This document shows positions 52,558 through 61,067 of a stretch of 64,000 bases of DNA, piece after piece (the stretch's first letter is position 1; every line of letters begins with the position of its first letter). This DNA is from Candidatus Soleaferrea massiliensis AP7 (GTDB lineage Bacteria; Bacillota; Clostridia; Oscillospirales; Ruminococcaceae): assembly GCF_000820765.1 (NCBI RefSeq), contig NZ_CCYH01000038.1:148403-212402 (forward strand), written 5' to 3'. Under the pieces are notes generated by a model. It ran no database searches, was not told the origin of the DNA, and saw nothing but the letters and a program-made list of their open reading frames with translations. The position numbers were made by a program, and so were the translations under genes.

Positions 52558-53517
52558 TTATAATTTCGGTGTGTTGAAGATGCTGATCTTATCGAACTCG
52601 TCCAGATCAAACGAGGTTTTCTTCTCCTGCTGCCCCTGTTCAGGCGGCTTGTCGGAACGCATCACCTGTTCGGGCGTTTTCAAACCCTTTTCCTTCCAGG
52701 ATGTCAGAATCGCGTTCATATAGTCAAACGACAGCTTGCCGATCTTTTCAATGGTGCGCTCATAAGAAAGCTTGATCAGCCGGATATCGAAGCCCATCTC
52801 CTCGAACCAGCTGCGGATATACTGCCTCTCCTTGGGGATCAGGCTGCGGTCATGGATGCCCAGCGCGGATTTGACCAGGCCCTCATGCTTGAAGGCGGTG
52901 GTTCTCTCCCGGATATGGTTTTCGGCCTTTTCGTGGGTGTCAATGCCCTTATCCAGCCAGTCGAGCGCCGTCCGTTCCACATAGCGCATATTGGTTTTGC
53001 CAAGCTCCTTGCAGTACTGCACCACCATCAGGATGATATCCGGATGAATCCCCGCCCAGCCGCTCAGCCCCACCAGGGTCTGCATCTCCGGGCCGGTCAG
53101 CGGACGGGTAAACAGCCGCTCACATTCCTGCAGAAGAAATTTGATATCCTTATTTTCGGTCAGGCACCGGCGCAGCTCCTCCTGCGACATCTTGGGCGGC
53201 ACGCCGCCGGAAGCATGCTGTATTTTTTTCTGCGCCGGCGGACTCTCCTGCTTCTGTACCCGCACCTTGACAGGCGCCTGGTTCAGCAGAAGGATATTCT
53301 CATTGGCCCAGAACTGCACCGCTTCATCCGCCTGCTGCTGCGATATGCCGAGCTGCTCGCTGAGCTGAGCCGTGTCCACCGTGCCCGAGGCATTCCGCAG
53401 AATGAGCAGAAGCACCTTTAAAGCGGCCCCGTCACAGCTCTTCAGATAACGGTCCATCAGAGCCGTCGGCACCGCAAACACACTGTTCCAAAGACCTAAA
53501 TTCAAACTACAGTTCAT
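52558..53517 (-). CDS. DnaD-like primosome protein
   Basis: 319-residue protein with an N-terminal winged-helix region (about 1-90, FAVPTALMDRYLKSCDGAALKVLLLILRNA) and two DnaD/DnaB_2 domains (about 135-205 and 220-285). The second carries the LSYERTIEKIGKLSFDYMNAILTSWKEKGLKT signature with the YxxxIxxxW pattern. It acts with the helicase loader during replication initiation and restart. The linker is Gln/Lys-rich. Located directly upstream of the DnaC-like gene. Confidence 0.92.
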   Translation of the reverse strand: MNCSLNLGLWNSVFAVPTALMDRYLKSCDGAALKVLLLILRNASGTVDTAQLSEQLGISQQQADEAVQFWANENILLLNQAPVKVRVQKQESPPAQKKIQHASGGVPPKMSQEELRRCLTENKDIKFLLQECERLFTRPLTGPEMQTLVGLSGWAGIHPDIILMVVQYCKELGKTNMRYVERTALDWLDKGIDTHEKAENHIRERTTAFKHEGLVKSALGIHDRSLIPKERQYIRSWFEEMGFDIRLIKLSYERTIEKIGKLSFDYMNAILTSWKEKGLKTPEQVMRSDKPPEQGQQEKKTSFDLDEFDKISIFNTPKL

Positions 53518-53665
53518 CCCGTTTTCCCTTCAATTCCAGTTTTGGTTCCATATCATTCTGATAAAATCCTTACGATATTGGTAATGTCATTATAGCATAG
53601 GAATGCAAAAATAAACAGAATAAAAAATAGCCAAACAGAAAAATTAAAAAATCCCAAACCAGGGG

Positions 53666-53694
53666 TTGACAAAAGGGTGTTTTTCAGCTATAAT
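53666..53694 (+). promoter_or_regulatory. Consensus sigma-A promoter of tRNA-Gly
   Basis: TTGACA (53666-53671), a 17-nt spacer and TATAAT (53689-53694), 23 nt before the tRNA. Confidence 0.93.
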
Positions 53695-53717
53695 AGTTCT
53701 CGCAGTCAAAAAGATAT

Positions 53718-53793
53718 GCGGGTTTAGCTCATCTGGTAGAGCGCCACCTTGCCAAGGTGGAGGTAGCGAGTTCGAGCCTCGTAACCCGCTCCA
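53718..53793 (+). tRNA. tRNA-Gly (anticodon GCC)
   Basis: 76 nt with a full cloverleaf: acceptor GCGGGTT/AACCCGC, D-arm with TAGCTCATCTGGTAGAGC, anticodon stem CCACC/GGTGG with loop TTGCCAA (anticodon 53751-53753), T-arm GCGAG/CTCGT with loop TTCGAGC. CCA is encoded. Reads GGC and GGU codons. Its own promoter and terminator flank it. Confidence 0.98.
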
Positions 53794-53800
53794 GCATCTT

Positions 53801-53835
53801 AAGGACCGGATCTTTAATGGATCCGGTCCTTTTTG
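53801..53835 (+). terminator. Terminator after tRNA-Gly
   Basis: A perfect 12-bp stem (53801-53812 with 53820-53831), 7-nt loop, then TTTT. Confidence 0.92.
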
Positions 53836-53945
53836 CTGTGTTTCCTCGACAATTTCCTTGCTTTTACTGCTTCTCCAAGATATAATATAATAAAATAACC
53901 GTGACAGAATCTTTCCTGACGGTTTTGACAAGCGAGGGAAACTCA

Positions 53946-55208
53946 ATGGGGAACACACGATATTACAACGACGTATTCATTCCTGGCGGAACGCCAACCG
54001 TCACATACAACCCACGGCGCGGCCGCAACCTTGAGGACCGCGTACAGCAGACGAAGAAAAACATCTGTAAGCTGATGATCATCACCGGACCAACCAAGAC
54101 CGGAAAAACGGTGCTCGTGGAAAAGGTTTTTGGACGGGAGAAGCCTGTCTGGATCGAGGGCGGTTCCATTTGTGACAATGAAGAGTACTTCTGGGAAAAC
54201 GTCATTGCACAGCTTCAGATCGCGTCAGAATTTGAAGAGCATCAATCTCAGGATATGGATTTTGAAATCACAGCAGAGGGACAGCTTAAAATTCCTTTCA
54301 TCCAAACAGGCGTGGGCGTATCGGGCTCGGTAAGCCGTTCCCATATGCGGGGACAAACCCTGCGGTCTTCTGTCAGCAACAAGACGGCGGCGATCCGATT
54401 CCTTTCTGAAAACCGGATTCCATTGATCGTGGACGATTTCCATTATATCGACCGCAATGTTCAAACTGCCATTGTACGGGCTTTGAAGGCACCCGTTATG
54501 CATGGGCTCCCTGTCGTCTTCATTGCCATCCCCAACCGCAAATTCGATGTGCTGAAGGTGGAGAGGGAGATGACCGGCAGGCTAGAAATATTTGAAATTC
54601 CAAGCTGGAGTCTCGACGAATTGGCGATGATCGCCGATACCGGGTTCCAGGAACTGAATGTACATATTCCCGACACCCTGAAAATGTCTCTGGCACAAGA
54701 AGCACTGAGCAGTCCGCATCTCATGCAGGAATTCTGTAAGGCAATCTGTGAAGAACAGCAGATCGTCAAGCCGGCAAAAGAGCGGAGTTCTGTCGACGAA
54801 TCCATTGATCTTCCAAATTTATTTCAGAAAATTGCACGGAACACAGGGCGTCCTCTGTTTGAAAAGCTCGCACGGGGCCCGCGCCAGCGTTCCGACCGCA
54901 TTAAACGCAGGTTGAAAGACGGAACCGTCACCGATATTTACGGCGCTGTCATGGCTGCCTTTGTGCAGATGAAGCCGGGAATGGATTCGGTCAATTATGA
55001 CAGGTTCCGAGGCTATCTGCGCGATGTGCTGGATAGCGACCTGCCGCAAAAGAATGAGATTACCCGCGTCCTGGATAAGCTGACTGAGATTTGCTACAAT
55101 ACCGGCGCATCCACGCCGGTCATTGACTGGGACAGTGAGGAGGACATTTTGACCATTACCGATTCTTTTTTTGCTTTCTATCTGAGGTGGAAGGGGCTAA
55201 CTTACTGA
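53946..55208 (+). CDS. STAND/AAA-like ATPase with helical C-terminal domain
   Basis: About 420 residues. Walker A GPTKTGKTVLVEKV lies near residue 50 and Walker B IPLIVDDFHYID near residue 160, with a sensor-like FIAIPNRKFD. A winged-helix or helical region follows, and the C-terminus ends in ITDSFFAFYLRW, which resembles archaeal-ATPase/DUF234-type proteins. A region between the Walker motifs (TGVGVSGSVSRSHMRGQT) is rich in Gly/Ser. ATG 53946 follows GAGGG; an in-frame start at 53901 overlaps poor sequence. It is followed after 49 bp by the GSADGPT protein. ATPases of this shape occur in regulation and anti-phage defence, but no effector domain is fused here, so function is open. Confidence 0.72.
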   Translation: MGNTRYYNDVFIPGGTPTVTYNPRRGRNLEDRVQQTKKNICKLMIITGPTKTGKTVLVEKVFGREKPVWIEGGSICDNEEYFWENVIAQLQIASEFEEHQSQDMDFEITAEGQLKIPFIQTGVGVSGSVSRSHMRGQTLRSSVSNKTAAIRFLSENRIPLIVDDFHYIDRNVQTAIVRALKAPVMHGLPVVFIAIPNRKFDVLKVEREMTGRLEIFEIPSWSLDELAMIADTGFQELNVHIPDTLKMSLAQEALSSPHLMQEFCKAICEEQQIVKPAKERSSVDESIDLPNLFQKIARNTGRPLFEKLARGPRQRSDRIKRRLKDGTVTDIYGAVMAAFVQMKPGMDSVNYDRFRGYLRDVLDSDLPQKNEITRVLDKLTEICYNTGASTPVIDWDSEEDILTITDSFFAFYLRWKGLTY

Positions 55209-55257
55209 ATGACTTTTAATATACATCCATGTTTGAAATCTTATAAGGTGGTTTATG

Positions 55258-55950
55258 ATGAAATTGAAACCATTTAAAAACCGGTGCATGCGTCAGACCT
55301 CTTCCATCGCCATCATCGGCAGCGCGGATGGGCCGACGGCTGTTTACTCTGATGAAAACGATGCACAGCAGCATGAGCAGCAGGCCTTTCTTGAATTGGC
55401 CGCAGAGAAGATCAAGCCCTGTGAACGGGCCTTTTCCGAGCTGCCGGCATATCTGGCAGACCGCTATGCCGCAATACCATATACGTTGTCGGAACGGGAA
55501 GCTGAGACTCTTAAAATCAATGTCATTCTGAACCATTTCCGGGACCAGATCGAATGGCCGGAGGAACTGCCCGTACATCCTACTCACAGGCAGCTGATGG
55601 ACTGGCACAGCGCGGACACATCGGTTGAGCAGGCCCGCCAGCTTGCGTCGGAGGACCTTGGGCTGCAGATATTGGCGTTCAAGCTTCCCGACAGGTACGC
55701 CGCCGAAGCGGCAAATGAAACCGTCAGCCGGCGCTTTCGGAAACACTCAAAAACCATACAAATTCAAAGACTGGATGAAGTCCGCATTGAGCTTGAAACG
55801 ACAACCGGCTATATGGCCCTCCACAACGGCCGGGATGAAGTGATGAATGACATCGTGCTGTGGATGGGCGTATCGGAACAGGACATTTATGAGCGTTCTC
55901 CCCGCTTTATCTCCTATGCTTATACATGCAGACAGCTTGGAAAGCTGTAA
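55258..55950 (+). CDS. Uncharacterised protein with N-terminal GSADGPT motif
   Basis: 230 residues, soluble. Near the N-terminus is SSIAIIGSADGPTAVYSDEN, which matches the ADGPT segment of the beta subunits of sodium-pumping decarboxylases. That motif is here stripped of all membrane helices. The rest is helical and charged with no family I know (RPRFISY-like end: SPRFISYAYTCRQLGKL). Start: ATG 55258 or 55255 behind AAGGTGG. It is the second gene of a pair with the ATPase and ends at a strong terminator. Automatic annotation would probably call this a decarboxylase beta subunit, which the lack of membrane segments argues against. Confidence 0.6.
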   Translation: MKLKPFKNRCMRQTSSIAIIGSADGPTAVYSDENDAQQHEQQAFLELAAEKIKPCERAFSELPAYLADRYAAIPYTLSEREAETLKINVILNHFRDQIEWPEELPVHPTHRQLMDWHSADTSVEQARQLASEDLGLQILAFKLPDRYAAEAANETVSRRFRKHSKTIQIQRLDEVRIELETTTGYMALHNGRDEVMNDIVLWMGVSEQDIYERSPRFISYAYTCRQLGKL

Positions 55951-56031
55951 CCACACGGCAGAAGATTTTATAATCTCATAGCCAAATATCCTAAAAATCA
56001 TTCAATGTGAACACTTACAGATATTTAAGAT

Positions 56032-56070
56032 AAAAAGAGAGCCCGTCTAAAAGACAGGCTCCCTTTTTTA
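56032..56070. terminator. Bidirectional terminator after the GSADGPT gene
   Basis: A stem of about 12 bp with two mismatches (GAGCC, GTCT, loop AAA, AGAC, GGCTC), T-run TTTTTT on the plus strand and TTTTT on the minus. Serves both the plus-strand pair and the DUF378 gene. Confidence 0.8.
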
Positions 56071-56088
56071 TCGTGACAGAACTGCCGG

Positions 56089-56298
56089 CTACTCCTTCAC
56101 GTGTACAACTTCATTGTCACGGAACAACAAAGAGATACACCAGATGCCCGCGAGTCCCACCAGCGTGTAGATGATACGGCTGACAATCGCTGCCGTACCG
56201 CCGAACGCCCAGGCGACAATATCGAACTGGAACAGTCCGATAGATCCCCAGTTCAGCGCACCGATGATGACCAAAATCAAAGCGATTTTATCTAACAT
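56089..56298 (-). CDS. DUF378 family small membrane protein
   Basis: 69 residues with two transmembrane helices: MLDKIALILVIIGALNWGSIGLFQFDIVAWAFGG is the family hallmark, then SRIIYTLVGLAGIWCISLLF. Function unknown; widespread in Firmicutes. ATG at 56298 has GGAGATGG upstream. Monocistronic. Confidence 0.92.
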   Translation of the reverse strand: MLDKIALILVIIGALNWGSIGLFQFDIVAWAFGGTAAIVSRIIYTLVGLAGIWCISLLFRDNEVVHVKE

Positions 56299-56605
56299 GA
56301 GCTTTCCATCTCCTAAACGATTTATTTATAGTTAGTATGAAGGGATTTTCACTGTATTATGCGGCTGTCGAACGATAAATATGAAATTTATTCCATCTCG
56401 TTTGCCGTCCGCATCATTTTGACAGAGTCGTAGCAGTGAAACCAGTTATAGTATGCCTTCTTTTTTCATTTTTATTCTGAAATTTTTTTATTTTTGTCCG
56501 TATGCCCACAGGATACGGCAATAAAACTTATATACGATGCATGCTCCCCCATCCGCAATGTTGATGTTATTCTTCCCATAAACCCGCAAATCATGTACAG
56601 CGGAA
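56299..56605. other. Gene-free stretch between DUF378 and GH27 genes
   Basis: No supported ORF. It should hold the DUF378 promoter (AT-rich around 56310-56350); no clear consensus boxes identified. Confidence 0.4.
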
Positions 56606-56639
56606 ATGGACCAATGCGGCGGCCGCCGCATTGGTCCAT
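56606..56639 (-). terminator. Perfect 34-bp palindrome after the GH27 gene
   Basis: Sequence from ATGGACCAATGCGGCGG to its exact reverse complement. The outer ATGGACC/GGTCCAT is the same as in the palindrome after GH97 gene 4 (30317-30352). A TTTCC tail follows on the minus strand. It probably acts as terminator of the GH27 gene. Confidence 0.65.
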
Positions 56640-56653
56640 GACTGTATGTATGT

Positions 56654-59600
56654 TCAATTTTGATTTAAAATCATCAATTTTAAGTTCAGCAGATCGATGA
56701 CGTTGATCTTGCCGTCCTCATTGACATCGCCCGCTTTGAACTGTTCTTCCGTGAAGGATACCTGTCCTGTAATGTACTGTTTCAGCAGGGCCAGGTCCTT
56801 ATCGTCCAGTATCCCGTCGCCGTTTACATCTCCCGGCATCATCTGGGAACCGATCGGTATCAGGCTGGCAATCGCGTTCAGCAGATCCTTCTCCGCCTGA
56901 TCCGCATCCTTCTGGGAAACCTCATCCGACACCGCGACGCTCCACGCATCTTGGGCAGCTTCGGCAAAGCCCTTCCAGCTTGCGGCCGTATAGTCCGACT
57001 CCTTCCTCAGCAGGCCTTCCAGAATCGCAAAACCGAGGTCGGTCTTATCCACGACGATGACGGACCCGTCCAGCTTCTCAATGGCATCCGCAAGGCTGTA
57101 GTACGCTTCTATAATCTGCGTTGCAGCCGGGTTCTCACTGTTCCAGATCTCCTTCGCGCTGTCGATAAGCTCCTGCAGCCGGTCGATGACCGCCTGCGGA
57201 TACTGGCCGTTCAATTCTCCGGCCACCATGGCATCAAGCTTCTCCTGAGCCTTTGCGATCAGGGCTGTGATGTCCGGGCAGATCTGCACCTTCGCATCCA
57301 CCCATTCGGCCCAGTCGGCGCCGCCCGTGCTGGCGTTGGCGACAAGATGAAGCGTCTTGTAGCCGGAAAGGTCGATCTCCCCGGTATCCTGGATGCCGTC
57401 GTAATAGGTGATATAATCGGATTCAAACAGAAGCTCCCGGTCCCCATAAATTTGGAACTGCACATTGCCTCCCTTTGCCGCATCGTCGACGCCGAACGAC
57501 GCGGAGAAGGAGATGATGTCGTTTTCCTCCAAATCATAGGTGACCTCGGCCGGGGTCAATGTAAAGATGCCATGGTTGAAAATTTTATTCTTCTGCTCCT
57601 GCGCATCCCACAAGGTGAGCGGCTGGTTTACCAGATTGTGGTTGACAAAGACCTCGTTCTTCCATCCGGTCGTCGCACTGCTCCACTCCAGCTCGTCCAG
57701 ATACTTCCATCCAACCTCCGCTTCCTTTTCGTTGGTAACAAGCTCAAGGCCGCACCAGTCGCCGTAATCCCCACTGATGCCGTCGTCCGCATCGGTCACA
57801 ACGAGCCTGAGCAGGCTGCAGCCCTCAACGTCCACTTCCAGCTCCTTCGCGGCCGCGCCCAGCTTCATCGTGCCGCTGTCAAACAGCTTTTTGTCGTCGC
57901 CCCACACCTGGAACGCCGCAGATGATTTGTCGTTTCCTGTATCGTCAATGCCGCAGAAGCCGGTCAGCTTCACCTTACGTCCGCCCAGGAACCAGGCGAT
58001 TTCGGAATCCGCATGGACGCCGAAGCCGGATTCATATACGGTTCCGCCTATCGAGAGCGCGCCGCCGGACGCGGACTGGTTGACACCGATCTCGCCTTCT
58101 TCGGTCGTCGCATACATCCAGTTGTCCTTGATCAGCGGGCCGTCCGGGCTTGGGACATCCACCGTCACGCGGACATGGTTCTCCATTTCCGTGCGCGCTT
58201 CATCCCCTTCGTACAGCAGGCTTGTCTTTACGCCGATGTCCATCTCGCCCTTCGCGGAATCCGGCGCGGTGACCAGCCATTTCACAATGACCTCGTCTCC
58301 GAAGGTAAGCGCGGTTCCGACCGTCGAGGTGAGCGGCCGCGCGGTAAAGCCTTCGGGCAGGTCCAGGCTCAGCACAGCCAACTCGATGCCGATGTTGCCG
58401 CCGTTGAAGAACCTGCCGGTCACGATGAACGAGCCGTTCTGGGCCACATAGCGGTAGTTGGAGGCGCTCATCAGGTAGGCGCCCCTATCGATGCTGGTGT
58501 TCGGTTCGACGACATACATCTTGACGCCGTGGGACGGGACGGTGCCGCCGACCTTCACATCGGTGAATTCCTCCGAGGTCCACACGTCCTTGATGTCATA
58601 CATCAGGGACTTCTTCATGTCCTTCATCGTGAACGCATAGTACTCGGGGTCCACATCCTGCACGATGCCGGCGATGGAGGCAAGCTCGATCTCCATATCG
58701 GCGGCGTCGAAGCTGCGGTTGAACAGGCAGACGGCCATCCTGCCGCCGGAAAGCGGCTTCACCAGATACTCCAGATCGCCCTCATCCTTGAACTTGATGG
58801 CCTGGATGCCCTTTTCATCCTGGTCGACCGCGATGGCATCCGGGTTGGTGATGATGTCGACGACCTCCTGCTGGTCTGCAAGCTTGCGCAGGTCGTTTCC
58901 AAGGATCAGCGGGGACGCCATCATGCACCACAGGCTGAAATGCGCCACGTTTTCATCGTGGGTCAAATCGCCGTTGCCTACCTCGAGCATATCCGGGTCG
59001 TTCCAGCCGTAGTCGAAGTCGTCCTCAGCCTTGCCGTACCGGCCCGCATAGCGGTACAGATTGACATTGACGTCATAGATGCTCATGACGGAATTCCAGT
59101 TGGCGTTGATGTCTCCGGTGGTCCTCCACAGGTTTCCGGTCTGGGCTCCCCAGAGCCATGGCGAGGTGCTGCCCCACTCACAGATGGAAAAGGTGATCGG
59201 GCGCTCTTCTTTTTCGGGATTCTGCGCGGCATATTTTGCTGTGGCCTTCATCAGGTTGTCCCGCATGAAGCCGTAGTTATACCTTGCCGTATCGTAATTC
59301 CTGTTTTCGTTTGTGATCGGGTTGTAGAACCGCAGCGTATTCTCGCCGGCCTTTAAATCCAGCATTGCCGAGGCTCTGGCACCCGGCGCGCCGCCGGTTG
59401 CGCCGGTGGCCGGCAGCATCATCCTGTACGGATGCACCGAATCGCCGTTGATATCGATGAACATCGGCACCTCCGTGCCGGACGCCTTTTTATAAAAGTC
59501 GAGGTTCAGCGCGTAGGTGCCATCCTCCGGCACCTCAACCGTGAAGGTGGCGGAGCCTGCGTTGAGTCCCACGCCATAGATATATTTGCCGTCGATCAGC

Positions 59601-60199
59601 TTTGCCGTCCCCTGAAGCTCCGCCTCCTTTGCCGTATAGGAATAGACGGGGGTATCCGGGGAATAGGGCTTCGCAAGCTTGATGCCGTAGATACCGTATG
59701 ACCCGCTGGACAGCTGCACGTTGTGGCAGTAATCGTACTTGAAGTAATCGATCTCCCATTCCGCAAAGCTCGTCGCATCGGTCAGCTCGTGGAATTCCGA
59801 GCCGGGCAGGTCCTGGCAGGTGAACAGGCCGTTCGATGTGTAAAGCCCCATCTTCAGGCCCCTGTCATGGATGTAGCCGCTCAGCCATTTTCCGTTGTGC
59901 GGGAACCGGATCGGGTCGAACTGGAGCCTGCCGTTTTCGTCCCGTTCGGATGCGTGCCAGTTGTCATCCAGATTGACATACTCGTAGCCCGCGTCCCGCA
60001 GGCCGAACTGCACCATCGCGTCGGCCGTTTCGGTAATCAGTTCCTCGTCGATGTTGGCATGGAACGCGTTCCAGCTCGACCAGCCCATCGGCGGGGTCTT
60101 TGCGGCGCCGTTGTCGTGCGCGCTCGCACCGGCGGACAGCGCCGCCATGGTCAGGAATCCGGCCAGCATGGTGCCTGCGATTTTTGTCGTTCGTTTCAT
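56654..60199 (-). CDS. Secreted GH27 alpha-galactosidase with inserted CBM, NPCBM pair and dockerin
   Basis: 1,181 residues: signal peptide 1-27; GH27 barrel first half 34-160; inserted beta-sandwich resembling CBM35/CBM6 at about 185-300; barrel second half 305-470; C-terminal beta domain to 565; NEW3-like domain 573-685; NPCBM 690-820; second NPCBM 828-975; FIVAR-like helical region 976-1115; dockerin 1122-1181. Catalytic residues by alignment to human alpha-galactosidase A: Asp156 (YFKYDYC) as nucleophile, Asp363 (LWRTTGD) as acid/base, with Asp78-Asp79, Glu341 and Asp403 in the pocket. It releases terminal alpha-galactose. The second NPCBM is close to that of GH97 paralog 2. ATG 60199 has AAGGGAGG. 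Confidence 0.93.
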   Translation of the reverse strand: MKRTTKIAGTMLAGFLTMAALSAGASAHDNGAAKTPPMGWSSWNAFHANIDEELITETADAMVQFGLRDAGYEYVNLDDNWHASERDENGRLQFDPIRFPHNGKWLSGYIHDRGLKMGLYTSNGLFTCQDLPGSEFHELTDATSFAEWEIDYFKYDYCHNVQLSSGSYGIYGIKLAKPYSPDTPVYSYTAKEAELQGTAKLIDGKYIYGVGLNAGSATFTVEVPEDGTYALNLDFYKKASGTEVPMFIDINGDSVHPYRMMLPATGATGGAPGARASAMLDLKAGENTLRFYNPITNENRNYDTARYNYGFMRDNLMKATAKYAAQNPEKEERPITFSICEWGSTSPWLWGAQTGNLWRTTGDINANWNSVMSIYDVNVNLYRYAGRYGKAEDDFDYGWNDPDMLEVGNGDLTHDENVAHFSLWCMMASPLILGNDLRKLADQQEVVDIITNPDAIAVDQDEKGIQAIKFKDEGDLEYLVKPLSGGRMAVCLFNRSFDAADMEIELASIAGIVQDVDPEYYAFTMKDMKKSLMYDIKDVWTSEEFTDVKVGGTVPSHGVKMYVVEPNTSIDRGAYLMSASNYRYVAQNGSFIVTGRFFNGGNIGIELAVLSLDLPEGFTARPLTSTVGTALTFGDEVIVKWLVTAPDSAKGEMDIGVKTSLLYEGDEARTEMENHVRVTVDVPSPDGPLIKDNWMYATTEEGEIGVNQSASGGALSIGGTVYESGFGVHADSEIAWFLGGRKVKLTGFCGIDDTGNDKSSAAFQVWGDDKKLFDSGTMKLGAAAKELEVDVEGCSLLRLVVTDADDGISGDYGDWCGLELVTNEKEAEVGWKYLDELEWSSATTGWKNEVFVNHNLVNQPLTLWDAQEQKNKIFNHGIFTLTPAEVTYDLEENDIISFSASFGVDDAAKGGNVQFQIYGDRELLFESDYITYYDGIQDTGEIDLSGYKTLHLVANASTGGADWAEWVDAKVQICPDITALIAKAQEKLDAMVAGELNGQYPQAVIDRLQELIDSAKEIWNSENPAATQIIEAYYSLADAIEKLDGSVIVVDKTDLGFAILEGLLRKESDYTAASWKGFAEAAQDAWSVAVSDEVSQKDADQAEKDLLNAIASLIPIGSQMMPGDVNGDGILDDKDLALLKQYITGQVSFTEEQFKAGDVNEDGKINVIDLLNLKLMILNQN

Positions 60200-60652
60200 A
60201 TTAATCCTCCCTTGAAATATAAAATTGTTGCCTGTCAGACTTCACATCCTTTTTTTGTATGGATGGAAATCTCTATATTTATGATATGAAGGATAACTTT
60301 ATGAGCAAAGCTGGAATCCGCGCCGTTATTATAAACATGAATTTATGATATGCATACAGTTTTTTAACAATTAAAGCGCGGCGGTGCTTCCATCGTCATC
60401 CTTCTTACCATTGCCGTGTTGCTGTTTCATCCGGCATACCCGTTTCTCAATCTGGTGCAGCAAGCGGCATATCCGCGCCGCTTTGCGCTGCATCACCGAA
60501 AACGGCATTCACACCGGCGGATATCCGAAAATTACAGTTCTCTTTGCGGACTGCGCCTCAGCAGGCTACTGCGATACACGGATGCGGCAAGCCTGCCGGT
60601 GTGGATAACAATACGCCAGTTTTTTCTTATTTCTGCGAAAATCTTTCTCGCT
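60200..60652. other. Upstream region of the GH27 gene; no second gene
   Basis: A TATAAT box on the minus strand (60328-60333) is a candidate -10. A 12-nt direct repeat ATTTATGATATG occurs at 60277-60288 and 60341-60352, flanking it. The TCTACGA tandem operator of the GH97 genes is absent. No convincing ORF between 60380 and 60652. Confidence 0.45.
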
Positions 60653-60901
60653 CTATGCGGGACGATCCTCCAGACAGGTCCCTGACGGCTGGCAAGGCTG
60701 CGCCCCGTTTTTTTCATCACATTGAAAGAGGTACTCAAACTTACAGTCAAACAGCCGCAGCAGGGTCTCGATCTGAGGCCGGTTAAACGTTCCCGCCTGC
60801 TTCTTGTGCTCGTAAGCGGCGCGGGATATGCCCAATATTTCCGCCATATCCGTATTTGTATACCCACTTTGTTTTTGTTTGTCCTCCAGGTTTTTAAACA
60901 T
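60653..60901 (-). CDS. XRE-family helix-turn-helix regulator, short
   Basis: 82-residue protein with an HTH in SGYTNTDMAEILGISRAAYEHKKQAGTFNRPQIETLLRLF. The C-terminal part has KFEYLFQCDEKN and then an unstructured tail. ATG 60901 (MFKNLEDKQKQ) is preceded by GGGGGTG; a GTG three codons upstream overlaps that site. It is transcribed divergently from the second XRE gene, and each start is behind a consensus promoter. Likely controls this intergenic region. Confidence 0.78.
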   Translation of the reverse strand: MFKNLEDKQKQSGYTNTDMAEILGISRAAYEHKKQAGTFNRPQIETLLRLFDCKFEYLFQCDEKNGAQPCQPSGTCLEDRPA

Positions 60902-61067
60902 CGCTTTCACCCCCTCATGTTTTCAATTCGCAACCTTATGGCGTTATTATAGTCCCGTTTAGCAAACTTGTCAAGACAATATGAAGAATTAAGTTCGCAA
61001 AATGAAAACTTTTTATTGACATCTGCATGCTCCGGTAATATAATTCCTTTAGATAGGAGGGATTGCA
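60902..61067. promoter_or_regulatory. Divergent promoter/operator region between two XRE regulators
   Basis: Minus promoter: TTGACA (60969-60974), 17 nt, TATAAT (60946-60951). Plus promoter: TTGACA (61016-61021), 17 nt, TATAAT (61039-61044). All four hexamers are consensus. ATTCGCAA (60925-60932) and GTTCGCAA (60993-61000) are repeated candidate operator sites, one downstream of the minus start and one between the two promoters. Confidence 0.8.

Noticed and set aside
55258..55950. Sodium-translocating decarboxylase beta subunit
   Set aside because: Only the GSADGPT motif matches. The protein has no transmembrane helices, whereas true beta subunits are highly hydrophobic.
53718..56100. Genomic island integrated at tRNA-Gly
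   Set aside because: No integrase and no second copy of the tRNA 3' end (GTAACCCGCTCCA) was found downstream as an attachment-site duplication.
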